Part shown: one piece after another, positions 6,353 to 6,702 of the stretch
Position numbering within the stretch: the first letter of the stretch is position 1
Layout: every line of letters begins with the position of its first letter
Source of the DNA: an uncultured Selenomonadaceae bacterium
GTDB lineage: Bacteria; Bacillota_C; Negativicutes; Selenomonadales; Selenomonadaceae
DNA: 6,702 bases
Direction of reading: 5' to 3'
Assembly: GCA_946402475.1 (NCBI GenBank)
Contig: CAMIWP010000064.1
Coordinates: 1-6,702, forward strand
The notes under the pieces: model-generated
The model's input: only the letters and a program-made list of their open reading frames with translations
The model's database searches: none
Told to the model about the DNA's origin: nothing
Program-made: the position numbers and the translations under genes

Positions 6353-6397
6353 GCAAAAAAGAAAATAAGTGATATAATGATGGAGGTTTTATTTTCT
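6343..6397. repeat. Three-part AT-rich inverted/direct repeat around a promoter
   Basis: TTATTTTCTT (6343-6352) and AAGAAAATAA (6359-6368) form a perfect 10-bp inverted repeat with a 6-base centre. A third copy in the first orientation, TTATTTTCT, lies at 6389-6397. The first two cover the -35 region and the third lies just past the predicted start. The arrangement could be operator DNA, or chance in AT-rich sequence. Confidence 0.5.
6351..6378 (+). promoter_or_regulatory. Sigma-A promoter with perfect TATAAT for the last gene
   Basis: TTGCAA (6351-6356) and a consensus TATAAT (6373-6378) are separated by 16 bases, in clearly AT-rich sequence. Transcription would start near 6385, giving an approximately 42-nt leader that ends in a very strong ribosome binding site. 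High expression is expected. Confidence 0.75.
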
Positions 6398-6426
6398 ATC
6401 ATCTTTATATTTGGAGGAGGATGTTC

Positions 6427-6702
6427 ATGCCCATAAAAAAAGATGCAAAGAAGCCTGCTGCTCCTGCCAAAAAGGCAGAAGAGTACATGTTCTTCAATTG
6501 TGACGGTGACAAATCGCCCAAGTCCAAGAATGTTTCCTACAACAATGTCGTTTACCGTGACACGAAGGGATCGAGGAAGGCCCTTTGGGAAAAGGTACAG
6601 GCAGAGGTCGAAGCGGGAAATGTTCACGTGGAGGATGGAAATCTATCGGCCGTGAAGGTTGCTATTCTGGAGGGAAATCCTGCGAATGCCAGCCAGTACC
6701 TT
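6427..6702 (+). CDS. Small Lys/Ala/Pro-tailed protein of unknown function, 3' end missing
   Basis: The frame opens at the ATG at 6427 and is still open at the window edge after 92 codons. GGAGGAGG (6413-6420) ends six bases upstream, which selects this ATG over the in-frame ATG at 6421 that touches the site. Residues 1-16 (MPIKKDAKKPAAPAKK) are a basic, disordered-looking tail like those of nucleic-acid-binding or highly abundant small proteins. Residues 17-92 look folded, with EEYMFFNCDGD, then NVSYNNVVYRDTKGSRKALWEKV, then an acidic-to-hydrophobic AVKVAILEGNP segment. I do not recognise the family and assign no function. A consensus promoter, a purine-rich ribosome binding site and a preceding terminator suggest an independently and strongly expressed gene. 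One cysteine is visible and there is no signal peptide or membrane segment in the part seen. Confidence 0.85.
   Translation, partial: MPIKKDAKKPAAPAKKAEEYMFFNCDGDKSPKSKNVSYNNVVYRDTKGSRKALWEKVQAEVEAGNVHVEDGNLSAVKVAILEGNPANASQYL

Overview
This window is a compact, almost entirely plus-strand stretch of bacterial chromosome. The gene order clpX–lon–engB followed by paired AsnC-like siroheme decarboxylase subunits, the consistently strong GGAGG-type ribosome binding sites and the style of the small proteins suggest an anaerobic Firmicute of the Negativicutes, probably a Selenomonas-like organism. That assignment comes from memory of gene order and protein style, not from a search.

Positions 1–3246 are the protein quality-control block: the C-terminal tail of ClpX, a complete LonA protease with intact Walker and Ser/Lys catalytic motifs, and the ribosome-assembly GTPase EngB, whose ribosome binding site overlaps the lon stop codon. 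Positions 3215–4316 hold a two-gene unit, ahbA–ahbB. It has its own likely promoter inside the last codons of engB, a palindrome just after the predicted transcription start, a translationally coupled junction, and a clear rho-independent terminator. Together the two proteins should form siroheme decarboxylase, which makes 12,18-didecarboxysiroheme for the alternative (siroheme-dependent) heme route or a related tetrapyrrole.

Positions 4312–5971 carry a new transcription unit. An extended -10 promoter is placed against the ahbB terminator, and a roughly 77-nt leader precedes a fold-type I PLP aminotransferase of the AspB group. Thirteen bases or fewer after it comes a 107-residue acidic protein of unknown function built from two copies of a 29-residue motif with an almost invariant SMSDNRISDSV core.

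Positions 5972–6702 are a run of small, poorly known genes with strong promoters. A sigma-A-type promoter begins right after the repeat-protein stop codon and drives a leader with one or two tiny ORFs and a 67-residue protein that may be a shortened HPr/Crh-like protein lacking the phosphorylation sites. After a terminator, a promoter with a perfect TATAAT, surrounded by three copies of an AT-rich inverted/direct repeat, drives a small Lys/Ala/Pro-tailed protein that runs off the window end.

The most unusual items are the two-repeat protein, whose repeat core is conserved at DNA level while its flanks have diverged, the HPr-like remnant, and the repeat-flanked promoter at the right edge. I see no mobile element, CRISPR array, rRNA or tRNA. 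No gene-free gap exceeds about 175 bases.
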